A stretch of 64,000 nucleotides of DNA. Origin: Glandiceps talaboti (lineage: Eukaryota; Hemichordata; Enteropneusta; Spengelidae). Shown here in pieces: positions 18,000 through 30,189 of this stretch; the first letter of the stretch is position 1; each line of letters begins with the position of its first letter. The translations under genes were made by a program, and so were the position numbers. Location: contig NC_135559.1 in NCBI RefSeq assembly GCF_964340395.1, positions 19,132,150-19,196,149 on the forward strand. The letters are read 5' to 3'. Under the pieces are notes generated by a model. It was not told the DNA's origin. It ran no database searches and saw only the letters and a program-made list of their open reading frames with translations.

Positions 18000-19162
18000 C
18001 AGTTAGCGGTCACTTTGTGGCAGTCTCGTGCAATTTTACATGTTAATGACACTTGATAGAACGGCCACCTCTTTAAGGCGGTCAGCGGCCACCTATTACC
18101 GGCCCAATTTGGTAATTGTACCATGTATAAAGGTCAGTATCTTTGAGTTGAAACTCTCAATTGAAATAGAAAGTCTTCAGAGGTTGTCCGATGTTTTGTT
18201 TTATCGCCGTATCGGTGTGAAAACACACACCTCCTTTGGTTTACGGAAACAAGACAATGACGTAGTTCGTTCATGTTATTCACTATGGCCACACTGTGGG
18301 CATCACTCGGTAACATCAAACAGGGTGACTGTACCGCCAATAGACCCACAGTAATGTCAACGATACCCGTTTAACACTTGCTGCAATGCCGAAAGGAGTC
18401 AGAAACTTTACAATTGTACAATTGACAGGTCATAGGTCAAAGTGCGTCATCACGTAACACGTGAACCACAGTCCCTCTGTGCGTGAACGTAACAAAACAT
18501 CAATGGCAGCAACTGTGTTTATAATCGCAGTGCGAGAGCTTCGTACATGTACCATTCCATGCTTTAGCATCGTAGCTATCACGTCGTAACAAATCGTATC
18601 ACAGCATTATTTACAGTTTATCACCGAAATCATGGCGAAGGCTGTTCGGAAGACTTTGACTTTGAACGAGAAGGTCGAGGTTATCAGTCTGTACAAAGCA
18701 AGTGGTTGTTCTGTGGGCTCAAACTGGCTGAGAAGTATGGTGTTGGGCGTACCCAGATACTGAACATACTAAAACGCAAGTCTGAATATTTGGCAATGCA
18801 CCAGGTGATCGTAGAAGAAAGATTCGAAAGACGAAAAACTGTGTTACATAAATTTGTAATTGGACTAGACTGTATTCATGATTGATATTTTTCACAGAAA
18901 CTGCAAAATTATAATGTATGCAAAGCAGAGTTGTCATTGAATTGTAAATACATGTACATGTATTTTTGATGTGAGATTAAATAATTAGTTTTTAAACCCT
19001 TAATATTATGTTGTATTTAGTTTGCGTCCCCACTTCTCTTAACTTCTAAATGTTTTGGCCACCCGATTACAAAAACAACCAACCCTCTACAGAAAGGCCA
19101 CCTCTCTATAGTGGCCACATTTTGTTGGTCCCTTGGCTGACCACTATACACAGGTTTGACTG
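18000..19162 (+). mobile_element. Tigger/pogo-like DNA transposon remnant (unit A)
   Basis: The right end reads, inverted, CAGTCAAACCTGTGTATAGT and is followed by TA, the target dinucleotide of Tc1/mariner-pogo elements. The left end is worn. It encloses a CENP-B-type helix-turn-helix fragment. The same remnant is in unit C. Confidence 0.65.
18632..18885 (+). pseudogene. CENP-B/Tigger transposase N-terminus, frameshifted
   Basis: ATG then KAVRKTLTLNEKVEVISLYK, followed by a one-base frameshift near 18,717. The second frame gives KLAEKYGVGRTQILNILKRK and continues to a TGA at 18,883-18,885. Together these spell a psq/CENP-B-N helix-turn-helix, which binds transposon ends. The DDE catalytic domain is absent. 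Confidence 0.75.
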
Positions 19163-19477
19163 TAGTTTTAAAACTCGATGAGTGAATTGATCAATATCAC
19201 ACACAAAATAAGTAATATTGCACCACAAAAATTGACCATTCAATCGATCAATCATTCAACCAAATAATAAATCACTCAATCAACCGATCGATCGATCAAT
19301 CAGTTACATGCTCGCTGCCCCCTGTGGTAACAGTTGAAAATAGGGGGAAAGAAGTGAAATAAACAACATTTTAAGACTTTCTTTCAAATGTAGAGAAAAT
19401 AATATTTGAAATCCTGAAAATTGCGAGAACAAAATTGATTATTTGCCCTTTACCCTATACTCAGACCACTGCACTAA
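19163..19477. repeat. Block shared by units A, B and C
   Basis: The stretch ctgtggtaacagttgaaaat to cagaccactgcactaa is also at 30,850-31,010 and 45,150-45,290. In B it runs straight into 'gtaaaatgtacatg', giving the empty site for the next element. Confidence 0.75.
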
Positions 19478-19630
19478 GGGACTGGTCAGTTTCTTCAGCC
19501 TGGGGGGGGGGTGGATTCTTAAATTGGGCCGACAAAAAGTCACTGACCCCCTATCTGTAAAATCAAAAACAGGCTGACCCCCCATCACTTAATTCTAAAA
19601 CATGATGACCCCCCCCACCCACCCACCCAC

Positions 19631-19694
<64 letters not shown>

Positions 19695-21550
19695 CACATG
19701 ACAGGTATTTTTTTTATCGTGGCTCAGTGTGGACTGCTTGACTGTCTTGCATCTACTTTATAAGATCCTGGGATAGCACTATCATAATTGTAATTATTGA
19801 CTACACAGGGTAAATATATTCCAAAAGGAATTTAATATCATCTTGACAGTGAAAGATATTGGAAAGCTTGAGCAGGGAATATGTATATCTCTTATGGGGG
19901 GGGCCCCCCCCCCTAGAAGCCGTTGAGGTTTTTTACTCTGAAAAGTCAATTTTGAGACTATTCAGACCCTTTCAGACAATAATTTCCAAGCTTTACAAGA
20001 CAGCACCAACATGTAAAAGAAAAAAATATATTTGAAATATTAAGTTTGATAGCATCTTGACAGTAAGAGGTAGGGGGAAGAGCTTGAGACTGGGATGTGT
20101 ACACCTCATACAGTGGGGGGGGGGGGTTCCTACGGGGTCTCCCCTTAGAAGTCCTGGAGGTTTTTTACTCTGAAAAGTCAATTTGGAGACTATTCAGACC
20201 CTTTCAGACAATAATTTCCAAGCTTTACAAGAAAGACAGCACCAACATGTAAAAAGCAACTACACAGGGTTGAAATATTTTTGAAATATACTTTGATAGC
20301 ATCTTGGGAAGAGCTTGAAACTGGGATATGTCCACCTCATGTGGGTGGTCCAAGGGGGTCTCCCTCTAGAAGCCCTTGAGGATTTTTACTCTTAAAGCCA
20401 ATTTTTAGGCTATTCAGACCCTTTCAAGCAAGTATCAGTAACTATTCTTTATAACTCACACAGGGTTGAAATATGTTCTTAAAAAGTTAAATGGCATCAT
20501 TATTTACATGTAGTAAAGGTCAGCACATCTACTGGTAGTATCATTGGTAGGGGAGATTTAGAGTTTAAGGCAATTTTAGACTACCTTGGCAAACATTTCA
20601 CATCTTTAAAAGACTATCATCTCAAATTAGAATTGGGTGAAAATATTTAAGAAAAGTTTAATACCATTATGACTGTATAAAGGTTGTTGGTGCATCTGAG
20701 TGTTGGTTGAATGCATGAGTGACCTCTGGGTGAGGGAGTCCTTGGGCGTTTTCCCCTGGCAGATCTGCAGTTTTTTGCTTCAATGTTTAGGTTATTCATA
20801 GCCTTTGAGGTAATATTTCCAAGCTTCGAATAGCTAACGTAAATATAAGTTTTAAATGAGTTTCCCATGTCACATAAAAATGGCCCTGTAACATTGGTAT
20901 AATGGCATTAATATTGCATGTATAGTAAAGTCACTGATATGTTAGAGAACTTTAGGAATTGTCATACCTAGTGTATAATAGAAACTGGAATCTGATGAGA
21001 TGTTGTGATTTGTAGTGTCAATAGCATGTAGTGTCCAAATAGAAAGTGTATTAATCCCTTCTGACAAGTTCAGAGTGATGAGTAGGGAACATTTTAGATT
21101 AACTTCTTTTATAAACTATCTATGAAGATTACCATTACGAAACCTTCAAGTTCACTTTTGCCCCAAAGTGCAATATAAGTGAAGCACTGATTGTGAAACA
21201 GCTAAGCATTTACATGACATGTTCTGTAACTTGTGTGGTAGCTAGGTAATACATGTATATGTACACACGTGCGTTCGTACAAATACATATGCTTGAACTA
21301 ATAAGTAAGGATTCATGTAAGAAACAGGGAGAAAAACAAATATTTACATGTACCACATTTCAGACAACTTGCTATATGCTATTTTCTTCTATCACAATAC
21401 AAAACACAATGACCCCCCCTCCACAATTTTGAAAACAGCATGACCCCCCCCCCCCCTTACTGCCAATTTCAAAAACAGGGTGACCCCCCTCCCAATCCAC
21501 CGGTTCCCCCCCCCCCCCCCCCCCCCAGGCTGAAGAAACTGATGGGTCCC
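19478..21550. mobile_element. Harbinger-like non-autonomous DNA transposon (unit A)
   Basis: TIRs GGGACTGGTCAGTTTCTTCA and (inverted) GGGACCCATCAGTTTCTTCA, each followed by a G-run, are bounded by TAA on both sides (19,475-19,477; 21,551-21,553). A 3-bp TAA duplication fits PIF/Harbinger. The unoccupied sequence is in unit B near 31,010. Inside are a (AT)n tract (19,632-19,690) and about four diverged tandem copies of a unit of about 200-250 bp (19,790-20,640). No transposase frame was found. Confidence 0.75.
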
Positions 21551-21553
21551 TAA

Positions 21554-22516
21554 GTAAAATGTGCATGTCGTGGTCTGAGATTTAGATTTCGAAACGGCCG
21601 GATGGTGTAATTACATAATGGTCACAAAACACGCACTTACATAACATACTAACCCAATGACGCGTCGTATCGCCTATTCGGATTCACCAAGATGACTCAT
21701 AGTCTAAGTTATCTTCGAACAAAATCAATGCATAGTAGTTAGCTCTGGATAAATCAAGAGCTACATAGTAGTATACAATATAAACAGCTGTCTGAGTGTC
21801 TCCCCGGTACATTTGTATTCCGATCTTTGAACAAACATACAAAAGGTTCTTTTTCGTGAAATTCATTCTTTTATTTATAAAACTATATGTGTTACATAAT
21901 TATGACACATTACAATGAAACAAAATTACCACCTCTGTCGAGTCAAAAGTTTTATATGCAGTAGACAACTGCCATCCATTGTCTATGGTATAATACGCAC
22001 ACTGCACAGTCGCTGTATACTGTGTCGGCCGAACTTTCAAGCTCAATGTGTATATGGCCGTTTCGTTGCGAGCCTGTACATAATACAGTTCGAATATCAC
22101 AACGACTAGCAACGCAGTGAAATGATTCCGATGTCCGTTGTTACTATAAATGATTTTGGTTCAGGCAGAAACAGTGTCTGTCATAACAGGATTAGTAAAT
22201 GTTTGATCGTTGTCATTGATATGTGGACACGGTGACGTGAGTGTTAATCCGCTCAGATAAGACGCTGTGTACTGGGTGGAGTAGTCCCTAATGCGGTGAC
22301 CCGGGATTGAAATACGGGCCTTTAAGTAACAGAAGTACCACGCTTATTTATACGGCTGTCGCGTCGCTCCATATATACATTTTCAGAGGGACGTAGTCAG
22401 AATCGCGGTTCGGGCTCAGGTCGTATCTCAGACCCCCGGGCTCAGACCGTTCTACTTCCACGATGTATACTAAGTTGACGCAGGTAGACACAGGCAGCAA
22501 AAAAGGGAATGGATGC
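21554..22516. other. Unit A intergenic sequence with an A-specific stretch
   Basis: Flanks align with B (32,380-32,880) and C (49,660-50,285). About 540 bp (roughly 21,785-22,325) occur only in A. It is either an insertion without clear TIRs or a segment lost from the others. No gene was recognised. Confidence 0.45.
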
Positions 22517-23148
22517 GGTCCTACTAATTTATGCCCGGACGCTGCCCGGGCCAAATGTAGGAATCTTCTTGCTGTTCTCGGTGCAGATTACTGCTTTTAA
22601 ACCAAAACAAATCTTTGTCGCAGCAAAAAGCAGAGTGTGAAGAGTTGAAAACACCGTTTTTACACACAACAAAATCCACGACCAAGCGATAGTCAGACTC
22701 GGCCATTCTACGATAGGGGCGCTAGGAAAGATAACTTTGACGTGTGTAAGAACACATGCATGTTTTTTGACACAAATATTTCACCATCCTTTTGTAATTA
22801 CACGGAAAGTATCTTGGCAAACATCCACGATTGTTGACAGTTTCAATATCGGGCGTTGCATGCAGTACCAAAAACTTTTCCGCCCGTGCTAAAAATCCTG
22901 CAACCCCTCCTACAGAATAGTCGAGTCTTGAGTCCAAGATGGCGTTCAGTTTACTGAGTTAGTAACGCAGGAACAGGGGTGCAATGTTTGTGTGATAAAA
23001 CTGTGTTTTAAGCATTTACAAATCTATTTTTGCGTGATAGTAATTATATTATATCTGTAGTATGTATCTGTGATTAAAATGGTAAGCACACTTCTACTTT
23101 GGGCCCGGGCAGTGTCCAGGTAGTCCCGGGCATAAATTAGTAGGACCC
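22517..23148. mobile_element. TIR element with two outward-facing ATG frames (unit A orientation)
   Basis: Ends GGTCCTACTAATTTATGCCC and its inverse bound 631 bp. AATGGATGC flanks both sides (22,508-22,516; 23,149-23,157), a 9-bp duplication as for Mutator-like elements. Inside, ATG contexts face outward: agaATGGCCGAG near 22,705 (minus, 60 codons) and aagATGGCGTTCAG near 22,939 (plus). The same element is at 50,291-50,938 in the opposite orientation. Confidence 0.7.
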
Positions 23149-24596
23149 AATGGATGCTTGGTGATCGATCACTGACACTGTCAGGGCCTAGGCAGATTCA
23201 TTATATCAAAAGCTGAGTGGAAACATTTAGTCTTACACATACCTAGTACCTGGTAGCAAAACGCCGGCCTCCTAAAGTCTGCCGAAGTAACTAACTATAT
23301 ATTCCTTGGGCAGTTGAATTTTTCGGACATAACCTTGGCTCACCCACGGTCCGCATGCACGTACGTCGTTTGGTGTATGAAGACAAAACGTCTGCAGAAG
23401 AGCGCCCGCATTCGATGAACCTAAGTTACAGACAACGCTTGACCCCGTCCACAGGAGCATGTAGTCTTGTTTGTACGTATTGATATGATAGATACATGAA
23501 ATTTCACTTCACGAACAGCTACTTTTAGCCAGTTTTGCTTGTTTGAATGGAAAATCAAATACCACTACCAATTTTTGTTGCCAATATAGAGAAGAAGAGA
23601 AAGGAAGACACCGAGCGAAATGTCCTGTAAAAACAATATGCAAATTAACATTTCACATGAAATCAATTACACAGTCCATACCACTTGATGCGATCAAGGC
23701 TAATGACTGAAGGTTGAGTTATAACGTCTTATAGTGACCAAAATTTGCATACAGAAGGCATTGTAATATTTGTTTTCTATTTGTCCTAGGGTACTGTATA
23801 TGTTGCATTGGAACCCTGTCAGTGATCAAACCTGCAGATTATGGAAAGAATACATGTGCCTGGTAATGTGATGGGTTTCTGGCTTTAATTGGGCATACAT
23901 ATACATCAAATTGCCCCTCATATACTGGTTTTCAGCTTCAGGAAAGAGTTACTATATAAAAGCCCTTGAGATAGTAGCCCAAGGGTTGGGGGTGAGGGTA
24001 TATACCACGGTTTTGACCCCCTTTTTCGACTCATGTAGACTTTTGAGTCTTGATTTTTAAAGCATTATGTAAAGGTTTGACGGACCTCTTTGAATGCACT
24101 TATGACCCCATATTTTGAACAAAGTTGTTATCACGGGTTGTTTTTAGTCATATTTGTCGGAAGTAAGTGCCCTTCTCCCGGGCCCCTGAGGCAGCCAATG
24201 AACTAGCGATGACTAAAGCATGTACGTGTATCATGAAAGTGTATCAAAAGTGTTCAAAACTCATGACATTCGACCTCTTTTTCTGGCTAAAATGTAGACT
24301 TTTGACCATTATTTTTTAAATTTTTGTAGAGTTTGAGGAATAGCTTTGAAAATCCACAAACGTTGAGTGACTCTCCCCTACCCAGCTTGAATTTTTTTTG
24401 TTACCTACCCCCCCCCCCCCCCCCCCCGACACAAACATTTTTCATAACCCCCTTCCATTTTACAATCATAACTCATTAACTGCTAATGGTGCACTACAAA
24501 CATTATACAAATTGAGGTTGAGTGTTCCATTGAAACATGGCATGCTCACACACTCATACACATGTACACATATGCATATATATGTAGGCATGTACA
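23149..24596. other. Right part of unit A, non-coding
   Basis: Shared with B (32,900-34,530) and C (50,940-53,390, interrupted). No coding frame is conserved between the three copies. The poly-C tract at 24,411-24,427 and the block 'actgctaatggtgcactaca' precede the boundary microsatellite. Confidence 0.6.
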
Positions 24597-24668
24597 TACA
24601 TACATACATACATACATACATACATACATACATTCATACATATATACATACATACATACATACATATA
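24597..24668. repeat. (CATA)n microsatellite, right boundary of unit A
   Basis: Sixteen or so cata units with cattcata. A second run (catc)n lies at 24,765-24,788. Confidence 0.9.
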
Positions 24669-25474
24669 TAAATATATAAGTATACTTAAAGAAAAAAAAT
24701 GAAAGAAGATCGAGTCTTATATTACATTATGGATTTACACGATGGACCTTTTATAAAATATACATCCATCCATCCATCCATACATACATTTCCTTATGTT
24801 ATGGATGTAGCATATTTCAACAGGAAGGGGTAACAATGAATGCAGCTTATTCCCAAAGTAGTACTATAGGTAAATTTAGAAATTAGGTGGTATTATTAGT
24901 TGAATCAAAGTTTGAGGGAGCCACGGGAGGGGGTTTCTCCAAGAGATTTTTGAATTTCAAGGACTAAAAGAATGCTTTCTGGTGCCATTTTAAAATGTCA
25001 AATTTTGAGTAGCCTCCCTTTCAAATCCCCAATTTTTGGGTAATCCCCCCTTTCACTCCCCGGCACCAAAAATTAATCATAGAACTCGTCTTTTAATTTT
25101 TAATTTGGGAGATCAAAAACTGAAGTGACAGTAAGGTAGAAATGATAGATACAGACACTAAAGCTATTGGTACATACATACATGTAACTACTACCGAGTC
25201 TAATATTTGTGTACCCAGAATGCCATGTCCAAGTGTTCATGGGTTATTTTAATTCTCTCAGTTTCTCAGGTGGTGAAAGTGAGTTTCCATGACTAACTAA
25301 CTGGTCAGCAGCTTGGACAACCTAAGCCTTACACCTTTGTTCTCCTTTAAGATCATTGTCATTTTCTGTTATCTAATAAAACTCTTCTAACTCATTAAAC
25401 AAATGCCCTTTCATTTAAGTTTATCTTGATACACTCCTCCATCAGATTGTCACTTTGTGTGGCTCAGAAGATGT

Positions 25475-25545
25475 TCAGAGTTCCAGCTAACTTAAACCCT
25501 TTACCACACTCTTTACAAACAAATGGGATTTCATTTGTGTGAATT
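25475..25545 (-). pseudogene. Zinc-finger gene stub (only the last finger start remains)
   Basis: The minus strand reads [23 protein letters not shown], the same terminal text as ancestral genes A and B, and without the TAA of C and D. It follows a full copy of the 3' flank (24,790-25,475) and is cut off immediately by a second copy of that flank. The rest of this fifth gene copy is gone. Confidence 0.8.
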
Positions 25546-25627
25546 TGTGTAACAATGAATGCAGCTTATTCCCCAAAGTAGTACTACAGGTAAATTTTGA
25601 AATTAAGTTTGAAGGAGCCAAGTGGGG

Positions 25628-26243
25628 CACTGTACAACATTTTACCCACAACTCTCTCTGATTTGTAGTGTTGGACATCATCTCCTTGAAGTCAGACAAA
25701 TCTCACCAGTGTATAGGGTTTTGTAAAAAAAAAATTTCCATTTGGCAAGCGTAGAATTGCCACTGATGAAATTCTGAATACCCATTTTCATCGGTTCTGG
25801 TATCAGTGATTTATTGTAGGAGTAGCAATTTTAGGAATTTGTCAGCAGATTTTCTTGAAAGACATGAAGAATATTTGCGACGAAACTAAGGAAATATATG
25901 CACCTGTTATGACTTTGCCAAAGATATAGATTTATTTGAATAGGTATGACAAAAGAAATTTACATACTAAAACTCATCATACACACTGACTACCCAAGTT
26001 ATTGACACTTTGACCGTGAAAAGTGTTTTATTCACAGCACATGCTTAATTTAGTTGTTAGTTCATTTTTGTACAAAATTTAGAACTTTATTTTTGATTCG
26101 TAAGCGTACTTTTGCTACATATTAATTAAACTTAATTACTATGCTTAAAATGTTGAAAAGTATGGATTATTGAAAAAGTGATAAAATAAGGAACCTCCAA
26201 GCATACCAATCAGAGAGAGTTGTGGGTAAGATAGTGTACAGTG
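25628..26243. mobile_element. 616-bp TIR element, 5-bp TGGGG duplication
   Basis: The left end CACTGTACAACATTTTACCC and the inverted right end CACTGTACACTATCTTACCC continue into a shared ACAACTCTCTCTGATT. TGGGG is on both sides (25,623-25,627; 26,244-26,248). Paralogous flanks at 34,793 and 54,750 read 'aagtgggggtgggta' without the insert. No coding frame. Confidence 0.8.
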
Positions 26244-26879
26244 TGGGGGTGGGTACGCGAGGGTGTTTCCGCTCCAAGAGATTTTTGAATTTCAAGGACT
26301 AAAAGAATGCTTTCTGATGCCATTTTAAAATGTCAAATTTTGAGTAACCCCCCTAGGCCCTTTCAATCCCCAATTTTTGGGGTAATCCCCCGTTTCACTC
26401 CCCAGTGTTCTTGAGTGACCCCCCTGTCATAAATAACGACAGCTCCCTAAGCACCAACAATTAATCATAGAACATATATATTTTAATTTTTTATTTGGGA
26501 GATCAAAAACCATTAGCAACAGTTTACACTTACACATACACTGAAGGGACAGTAAGGTAGAAATGATAGATGATAGATACAGGCACTAAAGCTCTTGGTA
26601 AATACACATGTAACTACTACCGAGTCTAATATTTGTGTACCCAGAATGCCATGTCCAAGTGTTCATGGGTTATTTTAATATTTTATTTTTCTCAGTTTTA
26701 GAGAAGTTTTGCAATATAGAGGTGGTGAAACTAACTGGTCAGCAGCTTGGACAACCTCAGCCTCACACCTTCTGTTATCTAATAAAACTCTTCTAACTCA
26801 TTAAACAAATGCCCTTTCATTTAAGTTTATCTTGATACACTCCTCCATCAGATTGTCACTTTGTGTGGCTCAGAAGATG

Positions 26880-27442
26880 TTAAAGCAGAGTTCCAGGTAA
26901 CTTAAACGCTTTACCACACTCTTTACAAACAAATGGGATTTCACTTGCGTGAATCATCATGTGATTCTCTAGATGGCTACTTAGATAAAACTGTGTACCA
27001 CACTCTTTACACACATATGGTCTTTCATTGTGTGTATCCTTGTGTGTATCTTCAGATGTGAAGTCATAGTAAACCCTTTACCACATTCTTTACACACACA
27101 TATAGTCTTTCATTTGTGTGGATCCTCATGTGTGTCTGCAGAGTACTATTTCGAATAAACCCTTTACCACATTCTTAACACACATATGGGCTTTCATTTG
27201 TGTGAATTCTCATGTGTCTCTTCAGATTTGAAGTCAATGTAAATCTTTTACCACACTCTTTACATACATATAGTCTTTCATTTGTGTCGATCCTCATGTG
27301 TGTCTGCAGAGTACTATTTCGATTAAACCCTTTACCACATTCTTTACACACATATGGGCTTTCATTTGTGTCGATCCTCATGTGTGCCTTCAGATGTGAA
27401 GTCGTAGTAAACCCTTTACCTCATTCTTTACACACATATGGT
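26880..27442 (-). pseudogene. Decayed 3' end of zinc-finger gene B
   Basis: Finger text continues past the stop in a shifted frame: helices [24 protein letters not shown], then PYVC and TAA (AAA to TAA near 27,177). A CA insertion near 27,096 and a short deletion near 27,038 disturb the next fingers. The ancestral terminal TAA is at 26,880-26,882. At least four lesions separate it from a working frame. Confidence 0.8.
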
Positions 27443-29983
27443 CTAAACATTTGTGTGGCTTCTCATGTGTCTCTTCAGATTTGAAGTCATAGTAAACCCT
27501 TTACCACATTCTTGACACACATATGGTCTTTCATTTGTGTGGATCCTCATGTGCACCTTCAGATGTGAAGTCCTAGTAAATCCTTTACCACATTCTTTAC
27601 ACACATATGGTCTTTCATTTGTGTGAATCCTCATGTGTATCTTCAGATGTGAAGCCAAAATAAATCCTTTACCACATTCTTTACACACATATGGTCTTTC
27701 ATTTGTGTGGATTGCCATGTGTGTCTTTAGAATACTTCTCTGATTAAACCCTTTACCACATTCTTTACACACATATGGTCTTTCATTTGTGTGAATCCTC
27801 ATGTGTCTCTTCAGATCTGAAGTCCCTGTAAATCCTTCACCACATTCTTTACACACATATGGTCTATCATTTGTGTGGATCCTCATGTGTGCCTTCAGAT
27901 CTGAAGTCCTAGTAAATCCTTTACCACATTCTTTACACACATATGGTCTTTCATTTGTGTGAATCCTCATGTGTCTATTCAGCGATGAAGTCGTAGTAAA
28001 TCCTTTACCACATTCTTTACACACATATGGTCTTTCATTTGTGTGGATTCTCATGTGTGCCTTCAGATGTGAAGTCTTAGTAAATCCTTTACCACATTCT
28101 TTACACATATATGGTCTTTCATTTGTGTGGATTGCCATGGGTGTCTTTAGAATACTTCTCTGATTAAACCCTTTACCATATTCTTTACACACATATGGTC
28201 TTTCATTTGTGTGGATCCTCATGTGTCTCTTCAGATCTGAAGTCCTAGTAAATCCTTTACCACATTCTTTACACACATATGGTCTTTCATTTGTGTGGAT
28301 CCTCACGTGTGCCTTCAGATGTGAAGTCACAGTAAACCCTTTACCACATTCTTTACACACGTATGGTCTTTCATTTGTGTGGATCCTCATGTGTACCTTC
28401 AGATGTGCAGCCATACTAAACCCTTTACCACATTCTTTACACACATATGGTCTTTCATTTGTGTGGATCCTCATGTGTCTATTCAGCTGTGAAGTCGTAG
28501 TAAATCCTTTACCACATTCTTTACACATATATGGTCTTTCATTTGTATGGATCCTCATGTGTATCTTCAGATATGAAGTCTTAGTAAACCCTTTACCACA
28601 TTCTTTACACACGTGTGGGCTTTCATTTGTGTGAATCCTCATGTGTCTCTTCAGAGTTCTACTATGATTAAACCCTTTCCCACATTCTTTACACTCATAT
28701 GGTCTTTCATTTGTGCAGATTATCTGGGGCATTACTACTATAACTCTACTCTTGTCTTTAAACACTTTGCTTTCATCTGTGATTCCAGAGTCATAATTCT
28801 GTTTTTGGTTCACTTTCTCATGGTCAATTCCTAGTAGCTGAGCACTTACAAAATCTACTTGGTAAATCGCAATAGGAAATGGATGATGCACTTGAGTGGA
28901 TAAGTTACTGTCTGACTCCAATCTTTTGTTTGATTGTTTAACTTCACTGACATTGACATTGACACAAGAGGAAGGACACCCAAGTCCATCAGTTCTTGAG
29001 CCTTCACTAGTTCCTTTCCAGTAATTCTGCACAGTATTAATATCATGTTCATCTGGTATCACAGTATCTTCTTTATCTATTTGTACCTCTTCTTTTACTG
29101 TGATATTGGAAAATATATTTTCTCCTACTAACTCTGTTTTGACTTCAGTATTGACTGGCATGAGTTCGTTAGAATATGGCATCTCTGTTAAATCAAGCCT
29201 TGTGTCATTAGTTATGCCTTCATCAACAAGAATGTAGTTGCTGACAATATCTTCCTGTTTGATCACCACCCCTTCTTTTTCTAGTATTTGTTGTTCATCT
29301 TTGATTGAGATGGGTTTAGTAGGATAGTCATGAGTCTTTTCCACTTTGTACACAATACTCTCATTTTGTTGATTGTGAAGAGAGTGCAGGTTCTCAAATT
29401 GATCTTCATATTTTATTGGATTCGGTTCATTAGCACAGTAATGGGCATCTGTCACATTACACATGATACTGTTTTCTTGCTGACTGTGAAGAGAGTGGTT
29501 GTTCTCAGATTGTTCTTTATATTTGACTGAGATAGGTTCACTAGGACAGTGAGAGGAATCCATCACATTACACATGGTGTCGTTATTTTGCTGACTGTGA
29601 AGAGAGTGGTTGTTCTCACGTTGTTCTTCATATTTGACTGAGATAGGTTTACTAGGACAATAACAGGAATCCATCACATTACACATGGTGTCGATATTTT
29701 GCTGACTGTGAAGAGAATGGTTGTTCTCAGGTTGTTCTTCATATTTGACTGAGATAGATTCACTAGGACAGTAAGAGGAATCCATCACATTACACATGGT
29801 GTCGATATTTTGCTGACTGTGAAGAGAGTGGTTGTTCTCAGGTTGTTCTTCATATTTGACTGAGATAGATTCACTAGGAAAGTGAGAGGAATCCATCACA
29901 TTACACATGATATCTTTTTCTTGATGACTGTGAAGTGGATCATTGTTTGTAGAATATTCTTCCTTGACTATAATTTTCTCCAT
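27443..29983 (-). CDS. Zinc-finger gene B: longest SUMO-motif N-terminus plus 15 fingers
   Basis: About 846 codons from the ATG of MEKIIVKEE; the frame is open upstream to a splice acceptor at about 30,011. Residues 1-425 hold six 37-residue modules and nine psi-K-x-E motifs, three of them VKYE. Fifteen fingers follow. Finger 7 is damaged (KEYGKGF, second Cys to Tyr; and KTPMAIH, first His to Pro). The ORF ends where the usual AATGAAAGACC is AATGTTTAGACC, a one-base gain plus substitutions that create TAG. The intact upstream segment (30,190-30,280) suggests this copy keeps its promoter, unlike A and C. Likely role: DNA-binding repressor, by family inference only. Confidence 0.85.
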   Translation of the reverse strand: MEKIIVKEEYSTNNDPLHSHQEKDIMCNVMDSSHFPSESISVKYEEQPENNHSLHSQQNIDTMCNVMDSSYCPSESISVKYEEQPENNHSLHSQQNIDTMCNVMDSCYCPSKPISVKYEEQRENNHSLHSQQNNDTMCNVMDSSHCPSEPISVKYKEQSENNHSLHSQQENSIMCNVTDAHYCANEPNPIKYEDQFENLHSLHNQQNESIVYKVEKTHDYPTKPISIKDEQQILEKEGVVIKQEDIVSNYILVDEGITNDTRLDLTEMPYSNELMPVNTEVKTELVGENIFSNITVKEEVQIDKEDTVIPDEHDINTVQNYWKGTSEGSRTDGLGCPSSCVNVNVSEVKQSNKRLESDSNLSTQVHHPFPIAIYQVDFVSAQLLGIDHEKVNQKQNYDSGITDESKVFKDKSRVIVVMPQIICTNERPYECKECGKGFNHSRTLKRHMRIHTNESPHVCKECGKGFTKTSYLKIHMRIHTNERPYMCKECGKGFTTTSQLNRHMRIHTNERPYVCKECGKGFSMAAHLKVHMRIHTNERPYVCKECGKGFTVTSHLKAHVRIHTNERPYVCKECGKGFTRTSDLKRHMRIHTNERPYVCKEYGKGFNQRSILKTPMAIHTNERPYMCKECGKGFTKTSHLKAHMRIHTNERPYVCKECGKGFTTTSSLNRHMRIHTNERPYVCKECGKGFTRTSDLKAHMRIHTNDRPYVCKECGEGFTGTSDLKRHMRIHTNERPYVCKECGKGFNQRSILKTHMAIHTNERPYVCKECGKGFILASHLKIHMRIHTNERPYVCKECGKGFTRTSHLKVHMRIHTNERPYVCQECGKGFTMTSNLKRHMRSHTNV

Positions 29984-30189
29984 CTCTTGGGAGATCAAGG
30001 AGTCAGGTATCTAATGAAATAGAATGAAAAAATAATCTATAGTATAAATACACATATTAGAAATCTATGTAAAAATGACAGTTTTGTTTCACCTATTATA
30101 CATTTACGTAATACAATGATCACAATACTTCAAACTAAACATGTTATTTCTGGTTATGATTTTCTGTTAGCTTAAATCTAGTCCAAAGT

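Noticed and set aside
18134-18349. 71-codon minus frame also present at 43,959-44,174
   Set aside because: Inside the dead Tigger element; conserved because the element was copied.
22265-22315. tRNA-like B-box look-alike (gacccgggattgaaatacgg)
   Set aside because: No full cloverleaf or A box could be built; at most a worn SINE head.
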